DNA from: 2-12-FULL-60-19 sp041483675
GTDB lineage: Bacteria > Desulfobacterota > Binatia > UBA9968
Reading direction: 5' to 3'
Length of the DNA: 64,000 bases
Assembly: GCA_041483675.1 (NCBI GenBank)
Contig: JBGPGE010000001.1
Location: forward strand, 68,192 to 132,191
The notes beneath the pieces were generated by a model that was given only the letters and a program-made list of their open reading frames with translations, searched no databases and was not told where the DNA came from. The position numbers were made by a program, and so were the translations under genes. Shown here piece by piece: positions 40,462-47,993 of this stretch (within the stretch, counting starts at the first letter, position 1; each line of letters begins with the position of its first letter).

Positions 40462-40499
40462 CCCCCCTTGGCGCCGAGATGCACTCGCGTCTTACCTCT

Positions 40500-40526
40500 G
40501 AATCGGCAGGACGGGGCTATGCTTTA
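40500..40526 (-). promoter_or_regulatory. Sigma-28 promoter of the chemotaxis operon (cheZ)
   Basis: Minus strand -35 TAAAGCAT, 11-nt spacer, -10 GCCGATTC; spacing matches the FliA consensus exactly and GCCGAT is complete. It lies 39 nt upstream of the cheZ ATG. Confidence 0.75.
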
Positions 40527-40655
40527 GTTAAGACCGAGGGATGCGCGATGCGAACGGGGACCGGCGGCTTTTTTGTATTGTAAAAAGCTTCAACCTGAGG
40601 CTGATCCGCCAAAGCTTTGTGGCGGAGCCTGTCCCCCTGGTTCGACCTTTACGAA

Positions 40656-40798
40656 GTCCGTCATTCCCGCATGCTTTTAGCGGGAATCCAGGCGAAGTCA
40701 GGACTGGACCCCCGATAGAAACATTCGGGGGTGACGGATCTGGAGTAAATTCTCATCAATGTTTTTTGATACCCCGCAGCTTGCTCCGGGGTCGTTCA
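40656..40798. repeat. 143-nt inverted-repeat partner flanking the hook operon (left)
   Basis: Contains the GTCATTCC double hairpin (40660-40735: GTCATTCCCGC...GCGGGAATCCAG, then CTGGACCCCCG...CGGGGGTGAC) and a CCCCGCAGC...CCGGGG hairpin. The reverse complement recurs at 46411-46553. Confidence 0.85.
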
Positions 40799-40800
40799 TT

Positions 40801-40842
40801 AAAAGGAAGGGGCCGGGCCGGTCTCGAAGAGACCGGCCCGGC
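40801..40842 (-). terminator. Intrinsic terminator after the hook operon
   Basis: Perfect 14-bp stem (GCCGGGCCGGTCTC and complement, 40812-40842) with a 3-nt loop, followed on the minus strand by CCTTCCTTTT. It lies 38 nt after the flgE1 stop and ends fliK-flgD-flgE2-flgE1. Confidence 0.85.
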
Positions 40843-40880
40843 GTAGTGGGGGGATAGTGAAGAGGTTGTTGGGCGGTGGC

Positions 40881-42182
40881 TTATCTCTTCAGGTTGGCGA
40901 CTTCTTCGAGCATCTGGTCGGTCACCGTAATCGTGCGCGAGCTTCCCTGGAAGGCGCGCTGCGTGGTGATCATCTTCACAAACTCTGTCGCGAGGTCCAC
41001 GGTGGACAGCTCTAGCGAACCGGGTAGGAGCGTGCCCAAGCCTGAGTCTCCGGGGTTGCCGAACAGCGGATCTCCCGACTGCGACGACTGCGCAAAGAGA
41101 GTGTTGCCTAAATGCGTGAGCCCTTCAGGGTTGCTGAAATCGGCCAGCGCGACGCGGTAGAGCGGCTGCGTGATGCCGGAGCTGAAAAGTCCGGTGATCA
41201 CTCCATCGTTGCCGACGCTGATGCCGCTGACCGTGCTCGACGGAGCGCCGTTCTGACTCAGCATACTGACCGACGAGGGCAGCGCGAACTGAGTCGTGCC
41301 TGCGAGCTGCAAGTCGGCCGCCAGGATCGTCTGACTGTTGGAGCCGTTGGTCCAGGTGATCGGGCCGATGTTGGTGATATTGGTCGGCACGCCCCCGTTG
41401 AGCGTCCCGTCGGGATTGAACGCGATCAGGCCTCCGGCGACGTTGACCTGCCGGAGATTGCCGGGAGTGCCTCCGGTAATCTCGCCGGCGTCGGCTACCG
41501 CGCGGTAGCTCCATTGGTTGGCCGTCGCGGTCTTGCGAAAGAGCAGCGTAAGATCGTGCGCCGCCCCCAGGGAATCGAAAACCGTTACGACGGTCGAGAA
41601 GTTGCTGCCGGCAAACCAGACGCCGGGAGCGGCTTCCGTGCCGAGCGCGTCGGCCGGCAGCGCGCTGGTCGGCACTGTCGAGGTCGCATCGAGATTCATC
41701 GCCAGGTCGATCTGACTGGTCACGATGGGAGGGAGCAGCGTGTTGCTGTCGACCACGATATCGGTCAAGCTGCTCACCGGATTGCCGTTGGCGTCGAGCT
41801 CGAAACCCTGAACCTTCAGCCCCTGCAAATTCACCAGCACGCCGTTTTTGTCGATGCTGAACTGCCCGGCGCGGCTGTAGAAGTTTCCGCCCTGAGAATC
41901 TTTGAGGACAAAGAGCCCCTTCCCCTCGATCGCCATGTCGGTCGGGCTGCTGGTCGTCTCCACGCCGCCCTGGGTAAAGAGACGGGTGGCGGCTACCAGG
42001 CGCGTGCCCGTGCCGACCTTCGTGCCGCCGATCTCCGCGCTGAGCAGATCGAAAAAGACGCCCCGGCTCGACTTGAAGCCGACCGTGTTGACGTTGGCGA
42101 TGTTGTCGCCGATGATATTCATCGCGTTGCCGTTGGCGTTCAAGCCGCTGACCCCGCTAAACAATGCTCCGGTTAATGCCAT
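40881..42182 (-). CDS. flgE: Flagellar hook protein FlgE (copy 1)
   Basis: 433 residues. N-terminus MALTGALFSGVSGLNANGNAMNIIGDNIANVNTVGFKSSRGVFFDLLS, FlgE D1/D2 regions, and C-terminus GSLELSTVDLATEFVKMITTQRAFQGSSRTITVTDQMLEEVANLKR are near-consensus for hook protein. It polymerises into the hook outside the cell. It is the last gene of the hook operon, 94 nt after a second flgE-like gene, the spacer holding a period-9 repeat. This copy looks the more typical hook subunit. Confidence 0.94.
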   Translation of the reverse strand: MALTGALFSGVSGLNANGNAMNIIGDNIANVNTVGFKSSRGVFFDLLSAEIGGTKVGTGTRLVAATRLFTQGGVETTSSPTDMAIEGKGLFVLKDSQGGNFYSRAGQFSIDKNGVLVNLQGLKVQGFELDANGNPVSSLTDIVVDSNTLLPPIVTSQIDLAMNLDATSTVPTSALPADALGTEAAPGVWFAGSNFSTVVTVFDSLGAAHDLTLLFRKTATANQWSYRAVADAGEITGGTPGNLRQVNVAGGLIAFNPDGTLNGGVPTNITNIGPITWTNGSNSQTILAADLQLAGTTQFALPSSVSMLSQNGAPSSTVSGISVGNDGVITGLFSSGITQPLYRVALADFSNPEGLTHLGNTLFAQSSQSGDPLFGNPGDSGLGTLLPGSLELSTVDLATEFVKMITTQRAFQGSSRTITVTDQMLEEVANLKR

Positions 42183-42197
42183 AGAAATACCTCCTGG

Positions 42198-42242
42198 GTT
42201 TGTTGAGTTCCTTGAGTTTGTTGGGTTTGTTGCGTTCCTTGG
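42198..42242 (-). repeat. Period-9 tandem repeat between the two flgE genes
   Basis: Plus-strand units GTTTGTTGA, GTTCCTTGA, GTTTGTTGG, GTTTGTTGC, GTTCCTTGG. Confidence 0.85.
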
Positions 42243-42276
42243 GTTGGGCCTTCTACCTTCTGACTTCCGCCTTGCG

Positions 42277-43512
42277 TTACGGTTTCAAACCCGCCGCTAT
42301 CGAATACATCTGGTCCGCCACGGTGATGACGCGGGAATTCATTTGAAAGCCGCGCTGCGTGAGGATCATGCTGACGAATTCCTGCGCCAGGTCCACGTTG
42401 GATTGCTCGAGCGCGCCCGAGAGCAAAACGCCTAAGCCTCCCTGGCCCGGCGCGCCCGTCACAGCGGCGCCGGAGTCCTGAGTGGCGGCAAGGAGCGAAT
42501 CGCCGGCCGCCTCCAGACCGTCCGAGTTGCGGAAGTTCGCCAGTAACACCTGGCCCAAAGTCTGGGCGCGGCCGTTGGAGAATTCCCCCGTGATATTTCC
42601 CCGCTGGTCGATCGTCAGGCGGCTGAGCGTGCCGAGCGCGGCCCCGTCCTGCGTGAGTTTCAGCACAGCCGACGGCCCGGCGAACTGAGTCGCGCCGGTA
42701 AAGTCCAAAGCGGCCTGGCTCGCGCCACCGCTGATCCAAGTCACGGCGTTGACAGCGCCGGTAAAGCCGGTGAGCACTCCGGCGGCGTCGAAGGTGAGAG
42801 TCCCGCTGCCGATCTCGCGCAGCTCCGTGCTCGTCGGCGCGAGCGGATCGATCTCGTTGCGTGGAGCAACGACGCGGTAGTCCCAGGAGTTCGCCCCGCT
42901 CTTGCGAAACAAAATAGTCGAGTCATGCTCGACGCCCGAAAAATCGTCGTAGAGCGGGAGAACGGCGGAGAAGTTGCCCGCGGAGAACCACGCCCCGGGA
43001 GCGGCGTCCGGACCGGCGGGAAATGCACTTGCCGGCGTCGCTGCGGCGCCGTCCAGATTGACCGCCAGGCTCGCCGTCGTCGTCGGCTGCGCCGGCAGCG
43101 TAAGCCCGCTGGGAATTACGATGTTGCCGGCCGCGCCTTGCAGCGCGAGGCCGCCGGGATTGACCACGTTGCCGCCGCTGCCGAGCGTGAACTCTCCCGC
43201 GCGGCTGTAAAAAGAGTTGCCGCTGGCGTCTTTCAGGACGAAAAATCCCGCCCCCGCGACGGCCAGGTCCAAAGTGTTGCCCGTGACCTCCGTCGCCCCC
43301 TGCGTTTCCGAACGGGCGACCCCCGCGACCAGCGTCCCCTGGCCGGTTTGGAGCTGCTCCTGCGCGGCGCCGAAGAGGTCGGCGAACTCCGCCTCCGAGG
43401 CTTTGAAGCCCACGGTGTTGACGTTCGCAATATTGTGGCCTGTGACGTTCATGGCAATGTCGAGGGCATTGAGCGAACTTTCGGCAATGTAGAGCGAGCC
43501 CGTGATCGACAT
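42277..43512 (-). CDS. flgE2: FlgE-like hook protein (copy 2)
   Basis: 411 residues with the same plan as flgE1 but clearly diverged: MSITGSLYIAESSLNALDIAMNVTGHNIANVNTVGFKASEAEFADLF and ALEQSNVDLAQEFVSMILTQRGFQMNSRVITVADQMYSIAAGLKP. It lies between flgD and flgE1 with a 5-nt gap to flgD. Two tandem hook-type proteins suggest either a composite hook, or that one serves as a junction or cap-adjacent segment. It is not FlgF or FlgG because of its length and the D2-type middle part. Confidence 0.9.
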   Translation of the reverse strand: MSITGSLYIAESSLNALDIAMNVTGHNIANVNTVGFKASEAEFADLFGAAQEQLQTGQGTLVAGVARSETQGATEVTGNTLDLAVAGAGFFVLKDASGNSFYSRAGEFTLGSGGNVVNPGGLALQGAAGNIVIPSGLTLPAQPTTTASLAVNLDGAAATPASAFPAGPDAAPGAWFSAGNFSAVLPLYDDFSGVEHDSTILFRKSGANSWDYRVVAPRNEIDPLAPTSTELREIGSGTLTFDAAGVLTGFTGAVNAVTWISGGASQAALDFTGATQFAGPSAVLKLTQDGAALGTLSRLTIDQRGNITGEFSNGRAQTLGQVLLANFRNSDGLEAAGDSLLAATQDSGAAVTGAPGQGGLGVLLSGALEQSNVDLAQEFVSMILTQRGFQMNSRVITVADQMYSIAAGLKP

Positions 43513-43517
43513 GGCTG

Positions 43518-44171
43518 TTACAAAATTCCTTTCACGGCGCTGACGGGGATCTTGATCGCGCCGATCTCCAACAACAGTTCGTCGCCGCCAAGACTGACAC
43601 CGGTCACAAACCCCCGCGTTCGAGAGGTCGCGGCGACTCTCTCTCCCGCCGCGTTAAACGCGTTGACCTGGACGGTATAGGCGCCGGCGGGAAGCGTTCT
43701 GCCGGCGGCGTCTTTGCCGTCCCATACGGCCGACTGTTCGCCGGCGCTCTGGCTGCCCGCCTGGAGCACGCGCACGAGATTGCCCTGGCCGTCCCGGATG
43801 CTGATCGCCACGCGGGCCGCCACCGCGCCAAGTCCGTAGTGGATCGACGCCGGTCCGCCCGCGACCAGGTTCACCTGGTTGCCGTCGGCGACGATCTCTT
43901 TGCCGATCAGCGAGGCCGCGCCCAACTGGCCGAGAGCGAGCTGCTGGCTCTGCATGCCGTCGAGCTTCTGGTTGATGCCGATCAACTGGTCGAGGCTGTT
44001 GAAGGTGGCGAGCTGCGCCGCAAACTCCTGATTGTCGAGCGGCTTGAGCGGATCTTGATTTTGCAGTTGCGCGATCAGGAGCTTCAAAAAATCGTCCCGC
44101 GTCATCCCTTTTCCGGGACTGACCTGACTCGCCGCCCCTTGCGCCGCCTGATTGATCGCTTGAATGTTCAT
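43518..44171 (-). CDS. flgD: Hook capping protein FlgD
   Basis: 217 residues. N-terminal secretion/cap segment (MTRDDFLKLLIAQLQNQDPLKPLDNQEFAAQLATFNSLDQLIGINQKL, the classical FlgD motif) and a C-terminal FlgD Tudor/FN3-like domain (AARVAISIRDGQGNLVRVLQAGSQSAGEQSAVWDGKDAAGRTLPAGAYTVQVNAFNAAGE). It caps the growing hook. Between fliK and flgE2. Confidence 0.96.
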   Translation of the reverse strand: MNIQAINQAAQGAASQVSPGKGMTRDDFLKLLIAQLQNQDPLKPLDNQEFAAQLATFNSLDQLIGINQKLDGMQSQQLALGQLGAASLIGKEIVADGNQVNLVAGGPASIHYGLGAVAARVAISIRDGQGNLVRVLQAGSQSAGEQSAVWDGKDAAGRTLPAGAYTVQVNAFNAAGERVAATSRTRGFVTGVSLGGDELLLEIGAIKIPVSAVKGIL

Positions 44172-44202
44172 TTTTCCATCCTACTCGTAGGCTCTGATCG
44201 TA

Positions 44203-44237
44203 TTTTCCATTTTCTACTTTCCATTTTCCATTTTCTT
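44203..44237 (-). repeat. Heptamer tandem repeat between flgD and fliK
   Basis: Plus-strand units TTTTCCA, TTTTCTA, CTTTCCA, TTTTCCA, TTTTCTT. Confidence 0.85.
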
Positions 44238-44238
44238 G

Positions 44239-45696
44239 TTACGCCCACACGCTCACCGCACTCGTACCGCGCTGCGCCGGTTCAGTTCTCTGAGCCTCCG
44301 TCGGTGATTCATCGCCCGCTTGAATCTGCCCGGCCATAGCGGGCCCATCCCGCTGCCCGGCAAACCATTGCTCGGAGCCTTGCGCCGGGCCTCCCTGCAC
44401 ATCCACCCGCACGGCGATGAGATCGAGGTTCTGTTCCTGCAACAGGTGACGCAGCTCGGGCAGATGTTTTTGCAGCAATGCGCCGGTCTCTGCCACTTCG
44501 ACCGCGATGCGAGCCTGTAGCCGATCTCCGTCAAGCGCAAGATCGATCTTGAGGCCGCCCAGCTCGGGCGGCTCCAGTTGGATGACGACTTCGCGCCGGT
44601 TCTCGCTCACGTGGGTCGATATCTCCGCCGCCACGCGCTCGATCGCCGATGCAAATGCATTTGCGGGCGCTGGCTTCGCCGGCCCCTCGCGTTCGACGCC
44701 GTGGAGCGATCCTCCCTGCGTCGTAACCGGCGCTTGCGCGCCGGGCTTGATCCCCTCTTCCGTTTCGTTGACGCCCTGCCGGACATCATCCCGCGCCGCG
44801 AAAAAGCGGCTGCGCTCGCCGGGCATTAAAGAAACTTGATCGACCTGCGTTGCAACTTGGCGATCCGCTACGGCCGGGCCTGGAGGAACAACAATCTCCA
44901 GGTCGGCGGACGAATGGTTGCCAACGTGACTGGATGGCGAGGGCTGACCTCGACGCTGGCGATTTTCCGGCTCCGTGTTCTTGCGCTCCCCGGAATCGTT
45001 TTCCATGGAAGCCCGCGCGAGTTCATTCTCCACGCTCCGAAGCTCAGGCGTCCCGGCTTTTTCAGCCGCCTCACGGGCGGAGGCGAGATTCTTGGTCGCA
45101 TCGTCGGCCGCCCGGACACTGCCAAGGCGGGGTTCCGGCGAAGCAGCTCCCGCCAACGGCTCCGTCTGCGGAACGGGTGTGCGACCCGGCTGCTTCTCTT
45201 CGACTGACGCCGCTGTAAATTGCGACAGCGCATTACCCGCTTCCGACGGCTGCCCGCCGGCGGACGGCTCGGAGACGACTTCCCCCGAATCGAGTTTTGC
45301 CGGAGACTCTGCCGTCAACGACGAGTTAAGCAGCCCATTCGAGGGCGTCGTGAGTCCGGGAACAAAGGGCGGCGGATTCTCGAACCGTTGCCCAACTTCC
45401 TGGACCGAGGCTTCGCCGCCCGTCGGCGGTACGAATGGTGGCGGCTGAGGATTTACCAACAGGATCGTTGGAGGTTGGAGCATCTGCGCAGAAAATTCCG
45501 GCTCGACCTCATCCGTGGAAACTGTTTCAGCGGCGGAAGAATTCACGGCGTCGTCGCCTGCGGCCAGCGGCTCCGGCCCGGCCAGCACTGAGAGCAGCAG
45601 CAGAGCAAACTCGCCGCCGGAATCGCCGGACTGAATCGAACCGTCCTGAGGCGAAGGGTCGTTTGGCTGAGCCGGAAGTGCTGTGGGCGCGATCAT
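44239..45696 (-). CDS. fliK: Flagellar hook-length control protein FliK
   Basis: 485 residues from the ATG at 45696; an upstream TTG at 45729 lies within the sigma-54 promoter. The first 350 residues are disordered, Pro/Ser/Glu rich (ruler part). The C-terminal Flg_hook domain is clear: NRREVVIQLEPPELGGLKIDLALDGDRLQARIAVEVAETGALLQKHLPELRHLLQEQNLDLIAVRVDV. FliK measures the hook and triggers the FlhB switch, of interest because FlhB here has NPDH. First gene of the hook operon. Confidence 0.93.
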   Translation of the reverse strand: MIAPTALPAQPNDPSPQDGSIQSGDSGGEFALLLLSVLAGPEPLAAGDDAVNSSAAETVSTDEVEPEFSAQMLQPPTILLVNPQPPPFVPPTGGEASVQEVGQRFENPPPFVPGLTTPSNGLLNSSLTAESPAKLDSGEVVSEPSAGGQPSEAGNALSQFTAASVEEKQPGRTPVPQTEPLAGAASPEPRLGSVRAADDATKNLASAREAAEKAGTPELRSVENELARASMENDSGERKNTEPENRQRRGQPSPSSHVGNHSSADLEIVVPPGPAVADRQVATQVDQVSLMPGERSRFFAARDDVRQGVNETEEGIKPGAQAPVTTQGGSLHGVEREGPAKPAPANAFASAIERVAAEISTHVSENRREVVIQLEPPELGGLKIDLALDGDRLQARIAVEVAETGALLQKHLPELRHLLQEQNLDLIAVRVDVQGGPAQGSEQWFAGQRDGPAMAGQIQAGDESPTEAQRTEPAQRGTSAVSVWA

Positions 45697-45712
45697 AGCC
45701 GAGGAGAGGCTC

Positions 45713-45728
45713 AGCAAAGCCAATGCCA
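45713..45728 (-). promoter_or_regulatory. Sigma-54 promoter of the hook operon (fliK)
   Basis: Minus strand TGGCATTGGCTTTGCT: TGGCA in the -24 box, TTGCT in the -12 box, GG-N10-GC. The C of GC is 18 nt before the fliK ATG, so the predicted leader is 6 nt. Confidence 0.72.
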
Positions 45729-45777
45729 AGGCTCTCCCGGCGCCCGACGGCCGGCGAACACGAGATCATGGAAAGCG

Positions 45778-45858
45778 GCGAGTCGATTAAAGATTCGAGC
45801 GATTCGGGCGATTTAAAAGAGTCGAGAGATGTGAACGATTTGCGCGGTTGGAACGGTC
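45778..45858 (-). repeat. Period-9 tandem repeat between fliK and fliJ
   Basis: Nine plus-strand units of 9 nt including GCGAGTCGA, TTAAAGATT, CGAGCGATT, CGGGCGATT, TAAAAGAGT, CGAGAGATG, TGAACGATT, TGCGCGGTT. It lies upstream of the fliK promoter. Confidence 0.75.
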
Positions 45859-45897
45859 CGTCTGGTGGAACGTTGCGGCGCGCCCGCGGGAAAAAGC

Positions 45898-46368
45898 TTA
45901 CTCTCCGTGGGGCAATTTTTTCCCTCTTTCCACGCCGAGAGTCCTTCTTTGCCCCACCTCGTCGAGCAGCTTCTGCTCCTCGCGGTCTTCCTCCAGGCGG
46001 TGTCTTTCCTTGAGCTTGCCGCGCAACTGCTCGAGGCTCTTGACCTCCCGGTCCGCCTGGAGCAGCTCCTCCCGCTTCGCCGCGGCCCGCTGTTCGACGG
46101 CGACCAGAGCGGCGCGCCGCTCCCGGATGCGCTCCAACAGCCGCTGGGAAAAATCGGCGCCGAGCTTGAGCTCCGCGATCGAGAGAACTTTCCCCTCCTG
46201 TCCTTCCATCTCCCGCCGCTGCCCGGCGAAGCTCCGCTCGAAACCGTCGATCTCCGCGATCAGGTTGTTCTTCGCCTGCTCGATCGCGCGCAGCTCCACG
46301 CGCCGGTCTTCCCGCTTGCGCTCGCGATGGCGCAGCACCGATCCTAAACGGAAGCGAAACGCGGCCAT
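45898..46368 (-). CDS. fliJ: Flagellar export chaperone/coiled-coil protein FliJ
   Basis: 156 residues, a continuous coiled coil starting FRFRLGSVLRHRERKREDRRVELRAIEQAKNNL, the usual FliJ opening (F.L..VL..RE..E). It is the central stalk of the FliI ATPase and carries chaperones. It sits 300 nt downstream of fliI, separated by repeats, rather than the usual overlap. Confidence 0.88.
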   Translation of the reverse strand: MAAFRFRLGSVLRHRERKREDRRVELRAIEQAKNNLIAEIDGFERSFAGQRREMEGQEGKVLSIAELKLGADFSQRLLERIRERRAALVAVEQRAAAKREELLQADREVKSLEQLRGKLKERHRLEEDREEQKLLDEVGQRRTLGVERGKKLPHGE

Positions 46369-46410
46369 AGTTCAAATTGTTCAACGTGGTTCAAAGTTGG
46401 TCAAAGTAAA

Positions 46411-46553
46411 TGAACAACCCCGCAGCAAGCTGCGGGGTATCAAGAGGCCCTCGGATGACTTTCCCCCAAGTTGTCACCCCCGAATGTTTTTATCGGGGGT
46501 CCAGTCCGAAATTCGCCTGGATTCCCGCTAAAAGCATGCGGGAATGACGGACT
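46411..46553. repeat. 143-nt inverted-repeat partner flanking the hook operon (right)
   Basis: Reverse complement of 40656-40798, with few differences in the hairpin parts. It includes the perfect CCCCGCAG-CAAG-CTGCGGGG stem and a GTCATTCC-family double hairpin (46473-46548). Confidence 0.85.
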
Positions 46554-46620
46554 CTAGGCAGAGCCACCAACTACCACTGCGCAGCAAGCCGCGGGGAATA
46601 AACCCATAGAGATTCAAGCG

Positions 46621-46660
46621 TTGTTGAACCATGTTGAACCATTTTGAACCACTTTGAACT
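46621..46660 (-). repeat. Decamer tandem repeat downstream of fliI
   Basis: Four exact-length plus-strand units TTGTTGAACC, ATGTTGAACC, ATTTTGAACC, ACTTTGAACT. The related looser tract at 46370-46412 reads GTTCAAATT, GTTCAACGT, GGTTCAAAG. Confidence 0.85.
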
Positions 46661-46668
46661 CCCTGTAT

Positions 46669-47988
46669 TTATGTTGTGAGCAGTTCCGCCAAGCTTTTTA
46701 TGCTCGCTGCGAGGTTGACGTCTTCGGTTCGATCCTGGCAGAGGTAGCGGCGGATGCGCGGCATGAGCTGGATCGCGCGGTCGACGTCGGCGCTTTTACC
46801 TTTGACGTACGCGCCGATCTGGATCAGGTCTTCCGCGTCCCGGTAGGCGGCGAGCAGGCGCGTCATCTCGGCGACCAGGCTCTGGTGCTCGGGCGACGTC
46901 ACCTGCGGCCGCACCCGGCTGACCGAGGAGAGCACGTCGATCGCGGGAAAATGGCCCTGCTCCGCCAGGCGGCGCGAGAGGTGAATGTGGCCGTCGGTCA
47001 AAGAGCGCACGGCGTCGCTGATCGGCTCGTGCTGATCGTCGCCTTCCATCAGGACGGTGTAGAGCGCCGTGATGCTGCCTTTGCCTTTCCACGTGCCGGC
47101 CCGTTCGATAAGCCGCGGCAGCAGGGCGAAAACCGACGGCGTGTAGCCTTTGGTCGAGGGCGGCTCGCCGACGGCGAGGCCCGCTTCCCGCTGCGCCATC
47201 GCAAAACGGCTGAGCGAATCGACCAGCAGCAGCACGTCCTGGCCGTGGTCGCAAAAATATTCCGCGATGGCGGTGGCGAGAAAAGCGCCGCGCACGCGGA
47301 CCAATGCCGGGTCGGCCGAAGTCGCCGCCACGACGACGGTGCGCTCGCGGTCTTCGACCGGCAGGCCGCGCTCCACAAAGTCCTCGACCTCGCGTCCCCG
47401 CTCGCCGATCAGCGCGATCACTTTCACGTCGACGCGCGTGTTGCGGGCGATCATCGTGAGCAGCGTGCTCTTGCCGACGCCGGCGCCGGCCATGATCCCC
47501 ACCCGCTGTCCTTTGCCGCAGGTGACCATGCCGTTGAGCGCTCGAATGCCCGGGTCCAGCGGCTCCGTGATGCCTTCGCGCTCCATCGGATTGGAGCCTG
47601 AAATGTAAAGCGGATACGAGTCGGCGCCGACGATCGTGCCTTTGCCGTCGATCGGATGCCCCAGGCCGTCGAGCACCCGGCCGAGCAGCCCTTCGCCCAC
47701 GGGATAGTGCGCCTCTTTGGCCAGCGCCACCGCCCGGCTTCCCGGTCCCACGCCGCGCAACTCTCCCAACGGCATTAATAATGTCTGCTCTCCTCTGAAG
47801 CCTACGACCTCGGCCATCGCCGGAGTTCCGCCCTGAAGCGGATAGACGCGGCACACGGCGCCGACCGGCACCCACGGACCGCGGCTCGTGATAAGCAGCC
47901 CCACAACGTCCGTCACCGTGCCGGAGAGGCGGAAAGGAGAGAGCGTTTTGAGCCGGCTATGATAAGGCGCGAGCGAACTTTGGCTCAT
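46669..47988 (-). CDS. fliI: Flagellum-specific ATPase FliI
   Basis: 439 residues from the ATG at 47988, 5 nt after the fliH stop; the frame upstream runs out of phase through fliH. Walker A GAGVGKST, Walker B-type VLLLVDSLSRFAMAQRE, and TERAGTWKGKGSITALYTVLMEGDD are typical of the F1-like export ATPase. It unfolds and delivers substrates to FlhA. Normal length for the family. Confidence 0.97.
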   Translation of the reverse strand: MSQSSLAPYHSRLKTLSPFRLSGTVTDVVGLLITSRGPWVPVGAVCRVYPLQGGTPAMAEVVGFRGEQTLLMPLGELRGVGPGSRAVALAKEAHYPVGEGLLGRVLDGLGHPIDGKGTIVGADSYPLYISGSNPMEREGITEPLDPGIRALNGMVTCGKGQRVGIMAGAGVGKSTLLTMIARNTRVDVKVIALIGERGREVEDFVERGLPVEDRERTVVVAATSADPALVRVRGAFLATAIAEYFCDHGQDVLLLVDSLSRFAMAQREAGLAVGEPPSTKGYTPSVFALLPRLIERAGTWKGKGSITALYTVLMEGDDQHEPISDAVRSLTDGHIHLSRRLAEQGHFPAIDVLSSVSRVRPQVTSPEHQSLVAEMTRLLAAYRDAEDLIQIGAYVKGKSADVDRAIQLMPRIRRYLCQDRTEDVNLAASIKSLAELLTT

Positions 47989-47993
47989 GGAAT

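Larger units (their letters stand above)
40462..40880. other. Intergenic region between cheZ and flgE1
   Basis: 419 nt without a supported gene. It holds the cheZ sigma-28 promoter, a short hairpin (TCCGCC/GGCGGA, near 40603-40625), the GTCATTCC-family element in a 143-nt repeat (40656-40798) and the flgE1 terminator (40801-40842). Confidence 0.7.
46369..46668. other. Intergenic region between fliJ and fliI
   Basis: 300 nt without a gene: a TTCAA-type repeat (46370-46412), the right partner of the hook-operon inverted repeat (46411-46553), a degenerate CGCAGCAAGCCGCGGGG stem half and a decamer TTGAAC repeat (46621-46660). It splits an operon section that is normally compact. Confidence 0.7.
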
